64,000 nt of DNA from Marmoricola sp. Leaf446. Lineage in GTDB: Bacteria; Actinomycetota; Actinomycetes; Propionibacteriales; Nocardioidaceae. Shown here in pieces: positions 36,519 to 50,616 of this stretch (its first letter is position 1; every line of letters starts with the position of its first letter). The DNA is taken from contig NZ_LMRF01000006.1 of the NCBI RefSeq assembly GCF_001424755.1, positions 351,862-415,861 of the forward strand, in the 5' to 3' direction. The notes beneath the pieces were generated by a model that made no database searches, was not told the origin of the DNA, and worked only from the letters and a program-made list of their open reading frames with translations. Both the position numbers and the translations under genes were made by a program.

Positions 36519-39500
36519 CCGAGGTCGTAGCCGCCGTAGCCGGTGGCCAGGAGGCGCCGCGGACCCAGCCCGGTGGTGGTCCCGGGCAGCAGCCACACCA
36601 CGCCGGCGGTGTCCCGCGCCACGAGGTCGGCCCGGCCGTCGCCGTCGACGTCACCCGGCCCGACCGTCCAGGTGTAGCCCGTGACCGCGGTGCCGGCCGC
36701 GCCCACGAAGGGCACGAACGAGCCGTCGGGGCTGACGAACGTGCTGCCCGGCATCGAGGTCGTCCGGAAGGACCCGGTCCCCACCTGGTTGAAGGTCCGC
36801 ATGGTCGACGGCGCCAGGATCGGTGCGAGCAGCCCGGTCCCGCCGTCGCCGGGGAAGATGACCGGCTTGCCCTTCGCCGTGCGCCCGAGCAGGTCGGGGT
36901 TGCGGTCGCCGGTCACGTCACCCACCGCGGCGAGCTGGACGAAGTCCTCCCAGCCGTGGCTGAGCAGCACGGGTCCGCTGAAGGTGCCGGTGCCCGTGCC
37001 GAGCCGCAGCTTGAGGGTGCCGTCGTCGTTCTGACGGGTCACCAGGTCGCCCTTGCCGTCGCGGTTCCAGTCGCCCGCGGACAGGACCTGGGTCGCGGCC
37101 GGCAGCTCGAGACCGGAGCGGAGCACCGCACCGGTGTTGCGACGCCCGTTGTGAGGCACCACGACCACCCGGGTGCCGTCGGCCGAGAGCGCCACCACGT
37201 CGGGCTGTGCCGAGCCGGTCATCGGACCGGCCGAGACGAGCCGCAGGCCGGTGGGCGCGGTGAACGGGCCCAGGGCCGCGCCCAGCGCCGGGCGCCCGGT
37301 GCCGGTCAGGACCGAGACCGCACCCGTGGGTGCGATGCCGTAGAGGTCGGGGCGGCCGTCCCCGTCCAGGTCGGTGCCGGCGCCGACCACCCGGGTGCTG
37401 CCGGCCAGCGAGCCGGTCAGCCGGGTCCAGGGGCCCAGGGTGCCGGACGCGGTCGACGGGGCGACGTAGGCGACCCCCGCCCGCACGACGGCGAGGTCCG
37501 GTCGCCCGTCACCGGTGACGTCGCCGACGGGCGCCGTCGAGGTCACCCCGCGCCAGTCGGTGCTGAGGACCTTGGTGGTGCCGAAGGTGCCGTTGCCGTT
37601 CCCACGGGCCAGCCAGAGGGCTCCGCTGACGCGGTCGCGCACCAGCAGGTCGTTGCGGCGGTCGCCGTCCCAGTCACCGGCCCCGACCAGCATCGTGGCG
37701 GTCTTGAAGCGCTTGGTCGCCCCCACCCCCGCGGGGTCGATGCGGCCGGCGCCGTCGCCGCGGTAGACGCGCAGCGTCCCGCCGCGGACGGCGCGGCCGA
37801 CCAGGTCGCCCTTGCCGTCGCCGGTGAGGTCGCCGGCCGCGGCGAGCAGGTTCACCCGTCCGGACCAGCGCACCGGGGTGGTCACCGCGGCACCGAGGCC
37901 CACCTGGCCCTCGGTCGGCAGCACGCCGACCTCGCCGGTGGCCTTCTCCCGCAGCACGACGTCCGGGTACGCCGACCCGACCAGGTTGGGGCGGGTGAGG
38001 CTGATCCCCGCGGGTTGCGGCTTGGCCGCCCGGGGCGTCTGCGTCGGCGAGGTGAAGGTGGCGGGCGGCGACGGTGACGGCGCGGGGCTCGGCGTGGGCG
38101 TCGGGGTCGGGGCCGGGACCGACACCTGGCCGCTGGACTGGATCCGTGCGGCGGCGGCGCGGATCTCGGGGAGCTTGGCGTAGAGGTAGCGCCCCGGGCA
38201 CGCGGTGGTGCCGGCGTCGCGGTGGCCGTTGATGCCGTTGAAGTACTTGTTCTTCACGTAGAGCCGGGTGGCGTCGGCACGCGCGTCGCTCAGCGACAGC
38301 TTCCACGCGAACAGCGCCGCGTAGGCGTTGACCACGGCCTGGGGAGGCTGGGCGACGTCGAAGTTGCCGATCGCCGACATCGCGAAGGAGACCTCGTTGT
38401 AGCCCAGGGTGTGCGCCCCGACGACGGCCTTGTCGACGCCGCCGTAGCGGCCCTCCCAGATGCGGCCGAAGCGGTCGACGAGGAAGTTGTAGCCGAGGTC
38501 GCTCCAGCCCCGCGACTGCGTGTGGTAGGCGTAGATGCCGCGCAGCAGGCTCGGGACGTCGGCCTCGGAGTAGTTGTTGGCGTTGACCGTGTGGTGGATG
38601 AACCCGGTCTTCACGGTGCCGTAGCTGGGCGCCGAGCCGCGGAGCCGCTCGTTGGCGCCCCACTGGGCGCGCGAGAAGATCTGCGGCTTGGGTGCGACCC
38701 GCATGGCGCTGAGCGCCGCCGTGGCGCTCGAGGTCGTCGCCTGCTCGCCCGAGGCGGAGGACTCCGGCTGCGGCGCCGTGGTGGGAGCCGTGGTCGGGGC
38801 TGCGGTCGTCGGCATGGTCGCGGTGTCGAGGGCCGGCTCCTCCACCTCGGTCGTGCCCGCACCGGGGTCGACGACGGCCAGCTCGAGGTCGGGCGGGGTG
38901 GTGCCGTCGCTGGTCAGCGTCCGCATCTGGACCGCGTCGACGTCACCCACGACGACGGCGTCGGTGCCGGGTCGCTCGGCACGCGAGGCGGCCGCGGCGG
39001 CCTCGGCCGGCTCCGGGGCGTGCTCGTCGTGGTACTCCGCCGGGCTCCAGTCCGACCACCGCCCGTCGTCCTGGGTGCGGACCTCGACGGCGATCTGGTC
39101 CTCGGCGTACTCGCGGCCCGACTTCCAGGTCACGCCGACGGTCGCGTAGCCCTCGACGGGCTGCGCCGCGGACCGCGCGACGAGCCGCGTGGGCGCGGGC
39201 TCCGCGGCGTCGCTCTCGTCGGACTGGCTCTCCTCGGGCCGGCTCTCCTCGGGCCGGCTCTCCTCGGGCTGGGCCTGCTCGGGGGCCGTGCGGCCGCCGC
39301 CGGGTCCCCGGACGCCGGTGACGGCGACCTCCCGCACCTCGGGCGTGACCGGGGCGGTGTCGACGGTCGCCGGACGGGGTGCGGGCGCCGGCGGGGTCCC
39401 GGGCGTCGGAGCCGTCGTCACCTGCTGCTCGCCCTCGCGCAGGGCGGTCGTCCGCTCGGGCGGCAGCGCCCCCGCCTGCGCCCCCGACGGGGCCGCTCCC

Positions 39501-39619
39501 GGGGCCGGGACGATGTCCAGGGTGCGCACACCGGCCGCCGAGCAGGCGACGACGAGGACCGCGGCCGTGACCAGGCTCTGCTGGCACACGGTGACGTAGC
39601 GGGCACGGCGCGAACGCAT
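36512..39619 (-). CDS. secreted N-acetylmuramoyl-L-alanine amidase with FG-GAP repeats
   Basis: 1,035-residue secreted wall hydrolase. Signal peptide (residues 1-~30), a long Ala/Pro/Glu-rich disordered region (~35-330) with an embedded beta domain, then a PGRP/amidase-2 domain (~331-500) with zinc ligands in FIHHTVN and GHRDAGTTACPG and the WEGRYGG loop. After a proline linker (~505-540) come eight or nine FG-GAP/VCBS repeats such as GDLTGDGKGDLVGRA and GDVDGDGRADLVARD, likely calcium-binding propeller blades. Mycobacterial Rv3811 is a related amidase near the galactan genes. GGAG precedes ATG 39619 by eight bases. Confidence 0.93.
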   Translation of the reverse strand: MRSRRARYVTVCQQSLVTAAVLVVACSAAGVRTLDIVPAPGAAPSGAQAGALPPERTTALREGEQQVTTAPTPGTPPAPAPRPATVDTAPVTPEVREVAVTGVRGPGGGRTAPEQAQPEESRPEESRPEESQSDESDAAEPAPTRLVARSAAQPVEGYATVGVTWKSGREYAEDQIAVEVRTQDDGRWSDWSPAEYHDEHAPEPAEAAAAASRAERPGTDAVVVGDVDAVQMRTLTSDGTTPPDLELAVVDPGAGTTEVEEPALDTATMPTTAAPTTAPTTAPQPESSASGEQATTSSATAALSAMRVAPKPQIFSRAQWGANERLRGSAPSYGTVKTGFIHHTVNANNYSEADVPSLLRGIYAYHTQSRGWSDLGYNFLVDRFGRIWEGRYGGVDKAVVGAHTLGYNEVSFAMSAIGNFDVAQPPQAVVNAYAALFAWKLSLSDARADATRLYVKNKYFNGINGHRDAGTTACPGRYLYAKLPEIRAAAARIQSSGQVSVPAPTPTPTPSPAPSPSPPATFTSPTQTPRAAKPQPAGISLTRPNLVGSAYPDVVLREKATGEVGVLPTEGQVGLGAAVTTPVRWSGRVNLLAAAGDLTGDGKGDLVGRAVRGGTLRVYRGDGAGRIDPAGVGATKRFKTATMLVGAGDWDGDRRNDLLVRDRVSGALWLARGNGNGTFGTTKVLSTDWRGVTSTAPVGDVTGDGRPDLAVVRAGVAYVAPSTASGTLGPWTRLTGSLAGSTRVVGAGTDLDGDGRPDLYGIAPTGAVSVLTGTGRPALGAALGPFTAPTGLRLVSAGPMTGSAQPDVVALSADGTRVVVVPHNGRRNTGAVLRSGLELPAATQVLSAGDWNRDGKGDLVTRQNDDGTLKLRLGTGTGTFSGPVLLSHGWEDFVQLAAVGDVTGDRNPDLLGRTAKGKPVIFPGDGGTGLLAPILAPSTMRTFNQVGTGSFRTTSMPGSTFVSPDGSFVPFVGAAGTAVTGYTWTVGPGDVDGDGRADLVARDTAGVVWLLPGTTTGLGPRRLLATGYGGYDLGG
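39226..39270 (-). repeat. 15-base tandem repeat, three copies, inside the amidase gene
   Basis: GGCTCTCCTCGGGCC repeats at 39226, 39241 and 39256; the third copy differs only in its last base. On the coding strand it encodes EESRP repeats at about residues 117-131 in the disordered region. Copy number probably varies between strains. Confidence 0.85.
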
Positions 39620-39774
39620 CAGGAGTACTCCACGTGAAGGAAGGGGAATTCACACGAGTACCAAGTTTCACACCAGTTACATATGCAGCCGCAACCAATA
39701 TGCCCGAATTACAAACCTGTATTTAAATGGGATCCTATTAATAACACGGGTGTCATTAACGATCGGATATCGGA
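39620..39774. other. AT-rich intergenic island
   Basis: 155 bases between the amidase start and the Wzt stop, visibly far richer in A+T than the ~73% GC surroundings (ATTTAAAT, TATTAATA, GAATTC and similar runs). It includes a 22-base near-palindrome and a tandem ATCGGAT repeat (39762-39775). It must hold the amidase promoter, but I could not choose a single -35/-10 pair. Confidence 0.7.
39738..39759. promoter_or_regulatory. 22-base near-perfect palindrome
   Basis: TTAATAACAC and GTGTCATTAA flank GG with one mismatch. In minus-strand RNA the mismatch becomes a G-U pair, so it could also be an AT-rich hairpin ending the wzt transcript; its sequence better suits an operator for the amidase gene. 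Confidence 0.45.
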
Positions 39775-40560
39775 TCAGACGTCGGAGCCCAGCTCGGCGT
39801 CGACGTCCTCCTCGGTGGTGGCGCCAGACAGGGGCGGCTCGTCGTCGTGCAGGTGGCGGATGCCGGCGTCGACCTCGCCGTCGAAGGTCAGCCGGCCCTG
39901 CTCGAGCACCAGCACCCGGTCGCACATCGCGCGCACCGACGCGGTCGCGTGGCTGACGTAGAAGATCGTGGTGCCCTGGCGACGGATCTCCTGCATCTTC
40001 TCCATGCACTTCTTCTTGAAGGGGCGGTCCCCCACCGCCAGCACCTCGTCGGCCAGGAAGATGTCGGCGTCGACGTGCACCGCGATGGAGAAGCCCAGCC
40101 GGGCGTACATGCCCGAGGAGTAGTGCGAGACCGGGGTCTCGAGGAACTTGCCGATGTCGGCGAACTCCACGATCTCGTCGAAGCGACGGTCGATCTCCCG
40201 CTCGTTCATCCCGAGGATCGCGCCGTTGAGGTAGAGGTTCTCCCGACCGGTGAGCTGGGGGTGGAACCCGGCCCCGGTCGCGATCAGGCCCGCGATCCGG
40301 CCCCGGGTCAGGACGGTGCCGCGGTCGGGTCGCATGACACCGTTGAGGACCTTGAGCAGGGTGCTCTTGCCGGACCCGTTGAGCCCCATCAGACCGATGG
40401 ACTCGCCCTGCTCGACGGTGAACGAGACGTCCTGGACGGCCTGGAACTGCTCGGTCAGGGGCAGCCGCCGCACCGACGCGACGGCCATCTGCTTCAGGGT
40501 GCGGTGGTACTGCATCGTGAAGTGCTTGCTGACGTGGTCGACCTCGATGGACACACTCAT
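39775..40560 (-). CDS. wzt: polysaccharide ABC exporter ATP-binding protein (Wzt-like)
   Basis: 261-residue ATPase subunit of an ABC-2 glycan exporter. Walker A GLNGSGKST at ~59-67, signature SSGMYARLGFSIA, Walker B ADIFLADEVLAVGD and H-loop YVSHATASV. It ends soon after the nucleotide-binding domain and lacks the C-terminal carbohydrate-binding module of O9a-type Wzt, like mycobacterial Rv3781, which exports galactan. ATG 40560 overlaps the permease stop (TGATG); GTG 40563 is the alternative. Confidence 0.94.
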   Translation of the reverse strand: MSVSIEVDHVSKHFTMQYHRTLKQMAVASVRRLPLTEQFQAVQDVSFTVEQGESIGLMGLNGSGKSTLLKVLNGVMRPDRGTVLTRGRIAGLIATGAGFHPQLTGRENLYLNGAILGMNEREIDRRFDEIVEFADIGKFLETPVSHYSSGMYARLGFSIAVHVDADIFLADEVLAVGDRPFKKKCMEKMQEIRRQGTTIFYVSHATASVRAMCDRVLVLEQGRLTFDGEVDAGIRHLHDDEPPLSGATTEEDVDAELGSDV

Positions 40561-41569
40561 CACAGACGCTCCGGGAACTGGCCCTCGACGCGCGAGAAGA
40601 ACCGTTGCGCGCCGGCGAGCAGGACGAGGCTGATGGCCAGGGTGATCAGACCGCGGACGAACATGTCCGGCGGGAAGGCCTGGCCGAGCGAGGACGGGTC
40701 ATCGACCAGGGGGTACCAGAAGAAGCGCTGCAGCAGCATGACCGCCTGCGCCACCGGGTTGGCGACGTAGATCTGGTAGAGCACCGGGTGGTCGGCGTGG
40801 GCGGCGTAGATGCGCTCGAAGGGGTAGATCATCGGCACCAGGAAGTGCATGAACTGCAGGATCGTGCCGACGATGTTCTGGAAGTCGCGGTAAAAGACGT
40901 TGATGGCCGAGAAGAAGATCGCCAGCGCCGCCGAGAACACCGCCAGGATCGACAGGCCCAGCACCAGCGCGGCCACCGAGGTCCAGGTGATGCTCCACCC
41001 GATGAACAGGCAGCAGACCACGAGCACGAGCACCTGCGGGAAGGTGTGGTAGGCCGCGACCACCATGGCCGAGACCGGGAAGATCTCCCGCGGCATCCGC
41101 ATCTTCTTCACCAGCGCCTGGTTCTGCCAGATCGACCGGGTGCCGCCGTTCCAGGTCTCGCTGAAGTAGTGCACCACCACCATGCCGGTGAACAGGTGGA
41201 TCGCGAAGTAGGGGAAGCCCTGGTGGAGCACCAGGATGTAGCCCATCACGACGTAGTAGACGCCGAAGCGCATCGCCGGCTGCACGTAGGACCACAGCAG
41301 CCCGAGCAGCGAGGCGCTGTACATCGCCGCGAGCTGGCGCCGCACGATCAGGCGCAGCAGGTAGGGCTGGTGGAAGACCTCGACCAGTCCACCGCGCGGG
41401 GCGGGGGCCTGGAGCTCGGCCTCGACGGTGCGCGTCTCCCGGGGGCCGTCGACGGCCTCCACGACCGGCATCGCGTCGGCCTGGCGCCGGGCGAGCCGCC
41501 GGGCCCTCCGGCTGGCGTTCCGGGGTCGCTCGCCGGTCTCCCGGGTCGCGGTCCGCTTGTCTGCGGGGT

Positions 41570-41573
<4 letters not shown>
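40560..41573 (-). CDS. wzm: polysaccharide ABC exporter permease (Wzm-like)
   Basis: 337-residue ABC-2 permease. A ~70-residue charged cytoplasmic N-terminus precedes the family start VFHQPYLLRLIVRRQLAAMY and six helices; WNGGTRSIWQNQALVKKMRMPREIFP is the typical coupling region and NVFYRDFQNIVGTILQ the second signature. It pairs with the Wzt gene to move a lipid-linked glycan across the membrane. ATG 41573 overlaps the GlfT2-like gene by four bases. Confidence 0.94.
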
Positions 41574-46667
<5,094 letters not shown>

Positions 46668-46674
<7 letters not shown>

Positions 46675-48143
46675 GCCGAGGAGAGGTCCTCGGCCTGGTT
46701 GGCACCGTAGCCGTCACGCAGGTTGCCCAGGGAGCCGCCGGTGGTGCCGGTGTCCTTCGGGCTGGTGGGAGCCGGGGCCGGGTCGGCCTGCCGGGCACCG
46801 TCGTCCTGGGACTTCTCCGGCGGGTCGACCGCCTTCTGCACCGCGGCGTGGATCTTGTCGATGTCCGGGTCGCCGGTGGAGATCATCGGCGGCACGAAGG
46901 AGACGGTGCGCACCGGCTGGCTGCGTGCCTGGAGCGCGAGCCGCATGAAGCGGTCGACGTCGCCCTGCGGGATGTCGGTGGTGATCAGCGCCTCGCCCGC
47001 CTCGGCGATCTTCTCGAAGTTCATCACCACGGTGCGGGGGCTGAGCTGGTGCAGCATCGCGTTCATCACGCACTTCTGCCGCGCCATCCGGGAGTAGTCG
47101 TCGGCCGCGACGCGTGACCGGGCGAACCACAGCGTCTCGAAGCCGTCCAGCGTGCGGGTGCCGGGCTCGACGTAGCCGGTCACCGGGGCGCCGATGCCGC
47201 CGATCGGGATGCGGTCGCGCACGGTCAACTCGACCCCGCCGACGGCGTCCACGAGCTTCTCGAAGCCCTGCAGGTTGACCATGGCGTAGTAGTTGATCTC
47301 GAGCCCGGTGATCCCCTCGACGCCCTCCTTGGTCGCCTCGACCCCCGGGTCGGCGTACCCCTCGAAGAGGGACTCGTGGTCCGCGGCCCAGGTGGCCAGC
47401 GAGTTGAGCTCGCACTCGGGACCGCAGTCGTAGCCGTCCGGGAACTGCTCGTGCATCACCGAGCCCTCGGGGAACGGGAAGTCGAGCATGTTGCGCGGCA
47501 GCCCGAACAGCACGGTCTCGCCGGTCTCGGCATCGATGCTGGCCACGGAGATCGAGTCGGGTCGCATCCCCCAGCGGTCGGCGCCGGAGTCGCCGCCGAG
47601 CAGCAGCACGTTGTAGCGGCCGTCGTGGGCACCGACCGTGGTGCCGTCGGCGAACATCGTGCTCACCAGGTCGCGCTGCACCCCGACGACGTGGGAGGCG
47701 AACAGCAGCGAGCCCGCGACGCCGAAGCACAGCACGCCGTTGATGCCGACCATCGCCAGGCGCTGCTTGCGGTGCAGGGTGAGCGGCTCGCCCAGGCGCC
47801 ACGCGTCGACGAGCAGCAGGGCCCAGCCCACGGCGAGCGCCATCAGCACGACCCGGAGCGTGCCGAGCACCGGCGGGCTGCTCAGCAGCCAGAACACGAA
47901 GGCGTCGAAGACCAGGCCCAGGCCGAAGAGCACCAGGGCGGTGGCCCACAGGCCGATCCACACCCGCAGCGCGACGCGACCCACCCGCTTGTTGCCGGCG
48001 ACCAGCTGCGCCGACCCCGGCGCCACCAGGGTCATCAGCATCAGCACCAGGGCGCGGCGGAAGTGGTGGGGGCTGCGGCCGGGACCGCCGCCACCGCCGC
48101 CGCGCGAGGTGGCGCGAGGTGGTTCGGTCAGGACTGACGCCAT
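46668..48143 (-). CDS. LCP family glycopolymer ligase with multi-helix N-terminus
   Basis: 491-residue LytR-CpsA-Psr protein; LCP enzymes attach glycopolymers to peptidoglycan muramic acid phosphate. Unlike typical single-helix LCP proteins it has about four hydrophobic helices in residues 30-155, then the LCP domain with YNVLLLGGDSGADRWGMRPDSI, GLPRNMLDFPFP and FARSRVAADDYSRMARQKCVM, containing the conserved arginines. The C-terminus is a disordered Pro/Asp tail ending in Cys. GGAGAGG precedes ATG 48143. It leads the glycan operon. Confidence 0.92.
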
Positions 48144-48292
48144 GGGGAAGGCCTCTCCGGTGTGGTCGCGGGCGAGGGTGGTCGAGGAACGCTGGGGGGC
48201 ACCGCTCGCTGCTCGTGGAGGGTGCGGACCAGTATCACCAGCCGACCCGCCGCCGACCGGTCCGGCGCGCCGGGAGCGGCCGCCCTGCGCGG

Positions 48293-48298
48293 TAGCGT
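48293..48298 (+). promoter_or_regulatory. -10 element of a leaderless promoter (second LCP gene)
   Basis: TAGCGT, six bases before ATG 48305, which has no ribosome binding site. Confidence 0.45.
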
Positions 48299-48304
48299 CG
48301 GCGC

Positions 48305-49582
48305 ATGCCAGCAGGTGGAGGCGGGTCAGGACGGCGCCCGGACGACGACGACTCGCAGTACGGCTGGCTCTACGGCAGCTCCGACGACCGGCCCGGTGGG
48401 TCCGGTCGACCCGGCTCGGGCGACCCCGAGCCCACCCGGATGATCCCCCGGCTGGACCGGCGCACGGGCCGGCCGGTGCAGGAGGAGCGCACCACCGCGA
48501 TCCCCCGCGAGCCGCGCCCGCGGCAGGACGCCCGCGACCCGCGTGGCGGCGGTGAGCCTCCCCGGCGCATCGTGCAGCCGCCCCGCGAGGCGGCGGGCGG
48601 CGGCCGGCCCCGGCGTACCCGACGACGCCGGCCGTGGGGCCGGATCGTGCTGCTGGTGCTCGTGGCCTGGCTGGTGTTCCTGGTCGCCGTGCCGATCTGG
48701 GCCGTGGGACGGATCGAGAAGGTCGACGCCTCCCCCGACGCCGACCGGCCCGACCAGCAGCCGGGGCGCACCTACCTGCTGGTGGGCTCCGACAGCCGCA
48801 AGGGTCTGAGCGAGGCCGAGAACCGGCGGCTCGGCACCGGCGGGGTCGACGACACCAGCCAGCGCACCGACACGATCATGCTCCTGCACACCGGGTCGGG
48901 CCCCTCGATGCTGCTCTCCATCCCCCGTGACTCGCTGGTGAACGTGCCCGGGACGGGCCGGACCAAGATCAACTCCGCCTTCGCCCGCGGTGGGCCGGGA
49001 CTGCTCGTGCAGACCATCGAGGAGAACACCGGTGTCCGGGTCGACGACTACGTCGAGATCGGCTTCGGCGGGTTCGTCAACGCGGTCGACGCGGTCGGCG
49101 GGATCACGGTGTGCCCCCGGGAGCGGATGGTCGACCCCAAGGCCAACCTGCGGATCCGCAAGGGCTGCCAGGAGGTCGACGGCGTCACGGCGCTGGGCTA
49201 CTCGCGCTCGCGCTACGTCAGCCGGTACGGCGACCTCGACCGTGCCCGCCGCCAGCGCGAGGTGGTCAGCGCGATCGGCGCCGAGGTCAAGTCGCCGTGG
49301 ACCTTCCTCAACCCGGTCCGCTACTTCCGCGTCAACCAGGCCGCCACCTCCTCGCTGCGCATCAGCGAGGGGACCGACCCGGTCGCGCTGGCCCGGTTCG
49401 GGCTCGCCATGACCCGCGTCAACGGCATCGACGGGCTGACCTGTGGCATGCCGATCGCCGACCAGGAGGTCAACTGGGACCGGGAGCGGGCGCTGGCGCT
49501 GCTGGCGTACGTCAAGGAGGACCGCACCGGTGACATCCCCAAGGAGCTGTGCACCCCGACCGGGTTGGCCGGGGTCGGCTAG
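48305..49582 (+). CDS. LCP family protein
   Basis: 425-residue LytR-CpsA-Psr protein: a ~115-residue basic, disordered cytoplasmic N-terminus, one transmembrane helix at ~118-137 (IVLLVLVAWLVFLVAVPIWAV), then the LCP domain with TYLLVGSDSRKGL, RTDTIMLLHTGSG, LLSIPRDSLVNVPG and GYSRSRYVSRYGDLDRARRQ. All expected arginines and aspartates are visible. It is divergent from the first LCP gene, 161 bases away, so both may act on the galactan made by the neighbouring operon. Confidence 0.93.
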   Translation: MPAGGGGSGRRPDDDDSQYGWLYGSSDDRPGGSGRPGSGDPEPTRMIPRLDRRTGRPVQEERTTAIPREPRPRQDARDPRGGGEPPRRIVQPPREAAGGGRPRRTRRRRPWGRIVLLVLVAWLVFLVAVPIWAVGRIEKVDASPDADRPDQQPGRTYLLVGSDSRKGLSEAENRRLGTGGVDDTSQRTDTIMLLHTGSGPSMLLSIPRDSLVNVPGTGRTKINSAFARGGPGLLVQTIEENTGVRVDDYVEIGFGGFVNAVDAVGGITVCPRERMVDPKANLRIRKGCQEVDGVTALGYSRSRYVSRYGDLDRARRQREVVSAIGAEVKSPWTFLNPVRYFRVNQAATSSLRISEGTDPVALARFGLAMTRVNGIDGLTCGMPIADQEVNWDRERALALLAYVKEDRTGDIPKELCTPTGLAGVG

Positions 49583-49597
49583 GGAACCCTGTCGGGC

Positions 49598-50467
49598 ATG
49601 ACCTCCTTCGAGACGCTGTCCTGGTCGCTCGACGACGACGGGGTGGGCACCCTCACCCTCGACCGTCCCGACGCGCTGAACTCCTTCACCGTCACGATGG
49701 CGCGCGAGCTCGAGGAGTTCTTCCGCGTCACCGCGGCCGATGACGCCGTGCGCGCCGTCGTGGTCACCGGCGCCGGCCGTGCCTTCTGCGCGGGCATGGA
49801 CCTCTCGGCCGAGGGCAACGTCTTCGGCCTCGACGAGTCGGTCACCCCGACGCCCGCCGACCTGCGCGACCACCTCACCGAGGAGCCGTTCCAGTCGGGC
49901 GTCCGCGACACCGGCGGCAAGGTCACCCTGGCGATCCACGAGCTGCCCAAGCCCGTCGTCGCCGCGATCAACGGCCCGGCCGTCGGCATCGGCGCCACCA
50001 TGACCCTGGCCATGGACATCCGGATGGCCTCGACCAAGGCCCGGATCGGGTTCGTGTTCGGCCGCCTCGGCATCGTGCCCGAGGCCGCCTCGTCGTGGTT
50101 CCTGCCGCGCATCGTGGGCCTGCAGCAGGCGCTGGAGTGGGTGTACGCCGCGGACGTGCTCACCGCCGAGCAGGCGCTCGAGGGCCGGCTGCTGCGCTCG
50201 GTGCACGAGCCCGACGACCTGGTCGGCGCCGCCCAGGAGCTGGCCCGCTCGTTCGTCGTCGGCCGCTCCCCCGTGGCGCTCGGTCTCGCCAAGCGGCTGC
50301 TGACCGCCGGCGCCGGCTTCGAGCACCCCGTCGAGTCCCACCGCGCCGACAGCCTCGCGATGTGGCACGCCTCCACCGGCGACGGCAAGGAAGGCGTGGC
50401 GGCCTTCCTCGGCAAGCGCACCCCGGAGTTCACCGGCCGCGCCAGCGAGCTGCCCGAGATCTTCTGA
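49598..50467 (+). CDS. enoyl-CoA hydratase/isomerase family protein
   Basis: 289-residue crotonase-fold protein. The oxyanion-hole stretches AFCAGMDLSAEG and INGPAVGIGATMTL are present, and a candidate catalytic Glu lies in GIVPEAASSWFLPR. The pathway cannot be told from its neighbours: it follows the LCP gene by 15 bases but its function is unrelated. The insert around residues 85-105 (DESVTPTPADLRDHL) suggests an acyl-CoA specificity other than crotonyl-CoA. Confidence 0.9.
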   Translation: MTSFETLSWSLDDDGVGTLTLDRPDALNSFTVTMARELEEFFRVTAADDAVRAVVVTGAGRAFCAGMDLSAEGNVFGLDESVTPTPADLRDHLTEEPFQSGVRDTGGKVTLAIHELPKPVVAAINGPAVGIGATMTLAMDIRMASTKARIGFVFGRLGIVPEAASSWFLPRIVGLQQALEWVYAADVLTAEQALEGRLLRSVHEPDDLVGAAQELARSFVVGRSPVALGLAKRLLTAGAGFEHPVESHRADSLAMWHASTGDGKEGVAAFLGKRTPEFTGRASELPEIF

Positions 50468-50533
50468 CGCCGGGCCGGCGTACGCCGGGGCGTCGGGCCT
50501 GGTGACGGGTCCCGGCGGCCCGGACGAGCCCCC

Positions 50534-50552
50534 TTGACAGGCCCCCGGGGGC
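50534..50552 (+). promoter_or_regulatory. TTGACA with adjacent 12-base palindrome
   Basis: TTGACA at 50534-50539 is followed at once by the palindrome GCCCCCGGGGGC (50541-50552) in the 149-base gap before the glycosyltransferase cassette. No -10 is at the normal distance. A GGGTAT at 50602-50607, nine bases before ATG 50617, is an alternative stress-type -10. Confidence 0.3.
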
Positions 50553-50616
50553 AGCCCCATCGGATTTCACCCCTTCGGGCTCGACTGTCCGGGATGCGGA
50601 CGGGTATGGGGCCAGC

